This document shows positions 57,901-64,000 of a stretch of DNA of 64,000 nucleotides, piece after piece. The notes beneath the pieces are model-generated. The model was not told the origin of the DNA, searched no databases, and worked only from the letters and a program-made list of their open reading frames with translations. Source of the DNA: Trileptium ribeirensis (taxonomy: Eukaryota > Nematoda > Enoplea > Enoplida > Thoracostomopsidae); assembly GCA_030248225.1 (NCBI GenBank), contig JASANE010016261.1, positions 45,382 through 109,381 on the forward strand, read 5' to 3'. Each line of letters begins with the position of its first letter. Within the stretch, counting starts at the first letter, position 1. The translations under genes were made by a program, and so were the position numbers.

Positions 57901-58481
57901 TTACAAACTGGCGAGCGTTGGAAGCCACGTGGGCATGCGATTCGGATATCGAGACAATTTCAGCTTGCAGCAGAAGAAATAGTCAAATAAACTATAGTTA
58001 CAACGCCTTGGGTAAAGATCAAAATTTTCACTTGAACAAACCAGCGTCAAAGTTTGTTAAAATATATTTTCCAAACAAGTACTTTAATTTTTCGCGGCCG
58101 GAAAAGACAGTAAGGCTTTTCCTACCCGTTATTAATAAGGAACAAGCACTTAATATCTAGTTTGTGGTAACTAATACGTGTGTCAAGAGAAAAGACCTAA
58201 ATTCATTGGAATTTTGCGCTAGATATGACACAGAACTGGAATACAGCGTTCAACAGAAGCAAAATTGTAAACAAATTTAGACAGAGCGTTCTTATACTTT
58301 ACTATATTAAAATTAGATATTTTCATGTACATCTATTTGTGGACAAGCGTACCATAAATTCGGAAACTAAAATGTTGAAAGGTTCTAGTTTTAATGGCGG
58401 ATCGTCCTTTTTCGTTTATTAAAAGAGACGTGCCAGTGATGCAATATATGAGATGTACGCAAAATCTCAATCACTTCTTTA

Positions 58482-58950
58482 TGCGTGAGTAAACTTAAGG
58501 TGACCCCGCCAACCATCCTAGTCTGTCATTACCGATATCGAATCGCAAACCCTTAAAACAGGCTTAATTTCATTCGGTTTTTCGCTAACCGAAAATTGGC
58601 AAAATCAAATTCCTAAAATTAGACCAACAAACAGGATTTTGGCGATTTCAGTTTGCAGAAATTCGGTTCCCTAATGTATTATCATTTAAATTGAAGTTAT
58701 ACAGTGTTCACAAACAAATTTAATGCAAAAGGCACGCCACAATCAAATCGACAAATTTTCGTTCTCAAACATTTGGGTAATTTTGCTTCAATTTTCCCGA
58801 AAACAAAATGGTTAGATTTCAATCGCAACCGCTGTGTTCGCGAACAGTTTTACGCCGAATTTCAATTGTCCAAAAAACGTTCCGTAACAAATTTTATCCA
58901 AAAATGCAAAATAGGATGGTTGCCGGGGTCATTTTATGTTTACTCCCGCA
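58482..58950. mobile_element. MITE nested in the left arm, related termini
   Basis: It begins TGCGTGAGTAAACTTAAGGT, then GACCCCGCCAACCATCCTA; the right end in reverse complement reads TGCGGGAGTAAACATAAAAT, then GACCCCGGCAACCATCCTA. Flanks are TTA and TAA, so the duplication may be TA. It contains the less conserved part of the arms and a TTCGCGAA core. Mirrored copy near 62180-62660. Confidence 0.7.
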
Positions 58951-59360
58951 TAAGAAGTTTCTGCAAAATTCGTTAAGATCTTTCAGAGGTTTATACATGA
59001 AATTTATGCTTCATATATCCAAAATCGATCGCTTTCACGCTGAAATTTAGCAAGAATTTGTACTTAAATGCAGAGCTTTTGAAGAGATGTCAACATTTTG
59101 AGTAACCACATGAATTGATCCAACCATTTCGCTACTGAGTTGTGCTAGTCAACAATATATTTACGCCAGGTATGTTATCTTAATTAAATAACACAACGAT
59201 AAAACATATCAGCAAAGACGGTACCTGGGAGTCAAACTTGAAGCATTATCACATCTCCTTCATCATCGCAACACCTCGATTGCAACGATCAAATTACTGT
59301 AAACACTGCATATTCAGGTAAGCAAATTTTAAAATATAAGCAGTATTGAACGTAGTATTG

Positions 59361-59500
59361 ATACCTGATCATTGGCGCAGTACGCCACTCAAAAGCGCTA
59401 CCAAAAAATTGGGAAGACCGTTTTAAGCCGGCCTCTTTTTCTCGCAAAGTGAGCGAAGAACGTGCTGCGCCCCAGTACAGGATACTACTTTCGTTAACGT
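59361..59500 (+). repeat. Dispersed GC-richer repeat inside the left arm
   Basis: Related to 16239-16375; mirrored at about 61640-61775. It contains GCAGTACGCCACTC and GGCCTCTTTTTCTCGC. Confidence 0.55.
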
Positions 59501-60452
59501 TCGTGTCTAAATGACAGCTGACCAAACCTCAAATATAAGAACAAGAACGGTGAGAAGTAATGGACCCGATACAGAATAAAATGGCCGAAAGATTAAACTG
59601 GAAAATATTGCAACTTTTTGTTTTAGTATGATGAAAACCTTACTGGACGCTCCCCATTATTGGAGAGCTTGAGGTGGAATACATGCATCTAAAACGAGAA
59701 ACGCCGTAAATGCGCTTCAAGGTTTTAAAAAAGAAACACACTAAAGAGACACGTGGAAACAGCTGCACCTAATGTTTCCCTGAAACCTTGAAAACTACAA
59801 TGTATGCAATGCGAAGACTATTGCCGTGGAAATTCAGACAATGTTTCCGTGAACCGGCCAAAACAAAACCCAAGCCAATACTGTCTGTGAAACTGTCGCA
59901 TATGTTATAGTAAAGTAACATTTAGTGATGTTTCCCCAAAGTTCCAATGAAAATTCGAACAAAGTAAGAATTTTAACTCCCGAGTGAAAGAAATGCCTGA
60001 GCAAAACATTAAACTTTTTTAAAGCAACACATGTAAATTTTACGAGAAAATGATTTAATGTTTATACTAAACTGTCAGAATGTTGCAATGTCACTGTTTC
60101 ATTGCATATAACTTTTTCCCAACTACCGTTGGTACTTTAATTCACTAAATTAGAGAAAATATGAACTTTTATCATATTCAGGGCTTTAAAAATTACGATA
60201 ACCTATTATACTATTTGATAGAAAAGATATAATATCCTAGTTGTGCCTTTTACTACTAAAAGTTATATCCCAGCTAAAGGTTTACCGCCGACAGTTCAAA
60301 CGAATATTCAAGTGAATTATTATATCTTCTGGCTCTTAATATATGGCTTATTACATAGATATGCTTCTGAGTTCCAGATAGAGTCTTTTTATCATATTTA
60401 CAATGAGTTTATTGTTGAATTTCGCATATATATATATCTGCTGTGAATTCGC

Positions 60453-60530
60453 GCAGGTATAGCTTAGCCGGAGGAACGCCTGCTTGTGGATCCAAAGGAA
60501 AGGCGGTGTGGCTTCGAATTGCACCAATGC
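60453..60530 (+). ncRNA. tRNA-like (tRNA-derived?) sequence beside the palindrome centre
   Basis: TAGCTTAGCCGG matches the internal promoter A box of tRNA genes, and GGCTTCGAATTG about 50 bases on resembles a B box (one mismatch to the GGTTCGA core). The segment is tRNA-length, but the acceptor ends (GCAGGT... and ...AATGCCC) do not pair well, so it is more likely a tRNA pseudogene or the head of a SINE than a working tRNA. Confidence 0.35.
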
Positions 60531-60538
60531 CCAATTTT

Positions 60539-60594
60539 AGGTTGGCACAGCGGTAGGTGATTAGTGTTGAAAAAATATTAAAAGCAGCCGATTA
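60539..60594. other. Palindrome spacer
   Basis: 56 bp of unpaired sequence between the two arms; no internal feature seen. Confidence 0.85.
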
Positions 60595-63500
60595 AAAATT
60601 GGGCATTGGTGCAATTCGAAGCCACACCGCCTTTCCTTTGGATCCACAAGCAGGCGTTCCTCCGGCTAAGCTATACCTGCGCGAATTCACAGCAGATATA
60701 TATATATGCGAAATTCAACAATAAACTCATTGGAAATATGATAAGAAACTTGATCTGCAAACTCAGAAGCATAGTCTATGTAATAAGGCGATATATTAAG
60801 AGCCAGAAAAGATATAATAATTCACTTGAATATTCGTTTGAACTGTCGGCGGTAAACCTTTATCTGGGATATAACTTCAAGTAGTAAAAGGCACAACTAG
60901 GATATTATATCTTTTCTATCAAATAGTATAATAGGTTATCGTAATTTTTAAAGCCCTGAATATGATACAAGTGCATATTTTCTCTAATTTAGTGCATTAA
61001 AGGCCCAACGGTAGTTGGGAAAAAGTTATATGCAATGAAACAGTGACATTGCAACATTCTGACAGTTTAGTATAAACATTAAATCATTTTCTCGTAAAAT
61101 TTACATGTGTTGCTTTAAAAAAGTTTAATGTTTTGCTCAGGCATTTCTTTCACTCGGGAGTTAAAATTCTTACTTTGTTCGAATTTTCATTGGAACTTTG
61201 GGGAAACATCACTAAATGTTACTTTACTATAACATATGCGACAGTTTCACAGACAGTATTGGCTTGGGTTTTGTTTTGGCCGGTTCACGGAAACATTGTC
61301 TGAATTTCCACGGCAATAGTCTTCGCATTGCATACATTGTAGTTTTCAAGGTTTCAGGGAAACATTAGGTGCAGCTGTTTCCACGTGTCTCTTTAGTGTG
61401 TTTCTTTTTTAAAACCTTGAAGCGCATTTACGGCGTTTCTCGTTTTAGATGCATGTACTCCACCTCAAGCTCTCCAATAATGGGGAGCGTCCAGTAAGGT
61501 TTTCATCATACTTAAAACAAAAAGTTGCAATATTTTCCAGTTTAATCTTTCGGCCATTTTATTCTATCGGGTCCATTACTTCTCACCGTTCTTGTTCTTA
61601 TATTTGAGGTTTGGTCAGCTGTCATTTAGACACGAACGTTAACGAAAGTAGTATCCTGTACTGGGGCGCAGCACGTTCTTCGCTCACTTTGCGAGAAAAA
61701 GAGGCCGGCTTAAAACGGTCTTCCCAATTTTTTGGTAGCGCTTTTGAGTGGCGTACTGCGCCAATGATCAGGTATCAATACTTACGTTCAATACTGCTTA
61801 TATTTTAAAATTTGCTTACCTGAATATGCAGTGTTTACAGTAATTTGATCGTTGCAAATCGAGGTGTTGCGATGATGAAGGAGATGTGATAATGCTTCAA
61901 GTTTGACTCCCAGGTACCGTCTTTGCTGATATGTTTTATCGTTGTGTTATTTAATTAAGATAACATACCTGGCGTAAATATATTGTTGACTAGCACAACT
62001 CAGTAGCGAAATGGTTGGATCAATTCATGTGGTTACTCAAAATGTTGACATCTCTTCAAAAGCTCTGCATTTAAGTACAAATTCTTGCTAAATTTCAGCG
62101 TGAAAGCGATCGATTTTGGATATATGAAGCATAAATTTCATGTATAAACCTCTGAAAGATCTTAACGAATTTTTCAGAAACTTTTATGCGGGAGTAAACA
62201 TAAAATGACCCCGCCAACCATGCTATTTTGTATTTTTGGATAAAATTTATTACGGAACCTTTTTTGGTCAATTTAAACTCGGCGTAAAACTGTTCGCGAA
62301 CACAGCCCTTGCAATTGAAATATAACCATTTTGTGTTCGCGAAACTTGAAGGAAAATTACCCAAATTTTTCGGAACGAAAATTTTTCGATTTGATTGTGA
62401 CATCACTTTTGCAATGAATTTGTTCGCGAACACTGTATAACTTTTTTTCAATTAAATGATAATACATTAGGGAACCGAATTTCTGCAAACTGAAATCGCC
62501 AAAATCCTGTTTGTTGGTCTAATTTTAGGAATTTGATTTTGCCAATTTTCGGTTTTAGCGAAAAACCGAATGAAATTAAGCCTGTTTTAAGGGTTTGCGA
62601 TTCGAAATCGGTAATGACAGACTAGGATGGTTGGCGGGGTCACCTTAAGTTTACTCACGCATAAAGAAGTGATTGAGATTTTGCGTACATCTCATAATTG
62701 CATCATGGCACGTCTCTTTTAATAAACGAAAAAAGGACGATCCGCCATTAAAACTAGAACCTTTCAACATTTTAGTTTCCGAATTTATGGTACGCTTGTC
62801 CACAAATAGATGTACATGAAAATATCTAATTTTAATATAGTAAAGTATAAGAACGCTCTGTCTAAATTTGTTTACAATTTTGCTTCTGTTGAACGCTGTA
62901 TTCCAGTTCTGTGTCATATCTAGCGCAAAATTCCAATGAATTTAGGTCTTTTCTCTTGACACACGTATTAGTTACCACAAACTAGATATTAAGTGCTTGT
63001 TCCCTTATTAATAACGGGAGGAAAAGCCTTACTGTCTTTTCCGGCCGCGAAAAATTAAAGTACTTGTTTGGAAAATATATTTTAACAAACTTTGACGCTG
63101 GTTTGTTCAAGTGAAAATTTTGATCTTTACCCAAGGCGTTGTAACTATAGTTTATTTGACTATTTCTTCTGCTGCAAGCTGAAATTGTCTCGATATCCGA
63201 ATCGCATGCCCACGTGGCTTCCAACGCTCGCCAGTTTGTAATGCATGAGTAAAATTAAGCTACGACGCTTACCATTTTCTTTTGTCAAAAGCAAATGTGA
63301 TTCCGCTGTTCACTCAACACAAATTTCATTTTTGTACAAAAGAACAGAAATTATTTAACATATTTTATAATTTGAAAATGTTCGTGAGCACATTGCCGTT
63401 TAGGTACAGGGGCCGAATTGCATTCGCTAACGGCGTTTGGAACGGAAAAATAAATTGGATACGGCTATTGAAATTCGCGTTTTGTTGTCTAACAACATTT

Positions 63501-64000
63501 TGAACATCGTGTCAAAATAAGATTATTGGCGACGCATTTTAAATTTACTCCTGCATAATTTTTGAAAGAAAATCAGTATTGAGTAAAGTTGTGTCTAATA
63601 CATCTAATACTTGATAAAATACTTATTATTTTTGTCGTAATTATGTATAATCAATCATTAGAACCAAAAAATGCATAGGTTTTGTTTTGCATTTTTGCTA
63701 CATTCGTGGGACCTTTTTATTGTCGAAATTCCTTTAACATTATTAAACTCAATATATCTTTTTGTTATTTAGGTTCATTGTAAGCCGATAGATATTTTGT
63801 AAATAAAAATACTGAACACAATCTTAAAATGATATTGAAAAGTTGCGCCTACAGCTAATAATGACTTCAAAAAATAAAATATATTTCATGGGTCTATTTT
63901 TCTAAACTTCAGGACTGTGGTTGTGGCGTGTAATTTGAACACTTAATTATCCGTTCAGTAGCTTATACATAGACCATTTTATATTTGTCGCGTCATTAAT
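60595..64000 (-). repeat. Right arm of the palindrome, running to the window edge
   Basis: Reverse complement of 57162-60538. Pairing is still visible at the last bases (TATAAAATGGTCTATG block), so the arm reaches or exceeds the window edge. It holds mirrored MITEs (near 62180-62660 and 63240-63555), the mirrored GC-richer repeat and the mirrored tRNA-like segment. Confidence 0.95.
60602..60680 (-). ncRNA. Mirrored tRNA-like sequence
   Basis: Exact inverted copy of 60453-60530; on the minus strand it carries the same TAGCTTAGCCGG and GGCTTCGAATTG blocks, so the two point toward each other across the spacer. Confidence 0.35.

Larger units (their letters stand above)
57162..60538 (+). repeat. 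Left arm of a ~6.8-kb palindrome
   Basis: It is the reverse complement of 60595-64000 over its full length, with a 56-bp spacer. Identity is very high in most parts, with scattered substitutions and indels, and clearly lower around 58700-58980. It contains nested MITEs, a GC-richer repeat (59361-59500) and a tRNA-like segment next to the centre. Short frames inside are mirrored in the other arm and have no visible function. Confidence 0.95.

Noticed and set aside
58704..58976. Frames conserved in part between the two arms (also 62095-62451)
   Set aside because: The conservation follows from the inverted duplication, and differences include frame-changing indels and non-synonymous changes throughout.

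Overview
The window looks like AT-rich, gene-poor, repeat-dense DNA from an animal, probably an invertebrate. Evidence for this: short spliced exons with GT..AG borders, AATAAA signals, gypsy-type LTR retrotransposons, a LINE endonuclease remnant, many small terminal-inverted-repeat (MITE-like) elements, minisatellites and a very large palindrome. I see no bacterial operon features, and I cannot name the species.

Layout. 1-18.3 kb: mostly non-coding with several hairpin/MITE elements (618-1366, 2331-2767, 3095-3517, 4818-5243), a decayed ~58-bp minisatellite (10.34-10.91 kb) and two convincing exons of a Cys-loop ligand-gated ion channel (14191-14380 and 15797-15931, + strand). 18.3-29.7 kb: one long Ty3/gypsy element on the minus strand. 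29.98-30.74 kb: a clean 4 x 190-bp satellite. 31.4-42 kb: degenerate repeats, two copies of a ~575-bp MITE, a possible single-exon secreted-peptide gene (33263-33586), a GC-rich MITE and a ~20-unit minisatellite with a CACGTG core. 42.4-44.9 kb: a second, decayed gypsy element with an internal deletion. 45-57 kb: a GC-rich MITE with a 9-bp target duplication, a tandem duplication, a dead LINE endonuclease and a third copy of the 575-bp MITE. 57.2-64.0 kb: a palindrome with ~3.4-kb arms running off the right edge, with tRNA-like sequences facing each other at the centre.

The standout is the 18.4-29.7 kb element. Read 5'->3' on the minus strand it has a 616-bp LTR, a primer-binding site, Gag (coiled coil, capsid, zinc knuckles), then an SGNH/GDSL-hydrolase-like domain fused to a transmembrane, cysteine-rich, furin-site-bearing envelope-like protein, then protease, RT, RNase H and integrase, then a separate intact 433-aa basic Cys-rich accessory ORF, a polypurine tract and a 3' LTR fragment. 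The hydrolase-envelope block sits between gag and protease, not downstream of pol. Everything from gag to early RT is in one reading frame, punctuated by stop codons that mostly fall between domains. The 3' LTR stops after ~140 bp and folds back into an inverted copy of itself.
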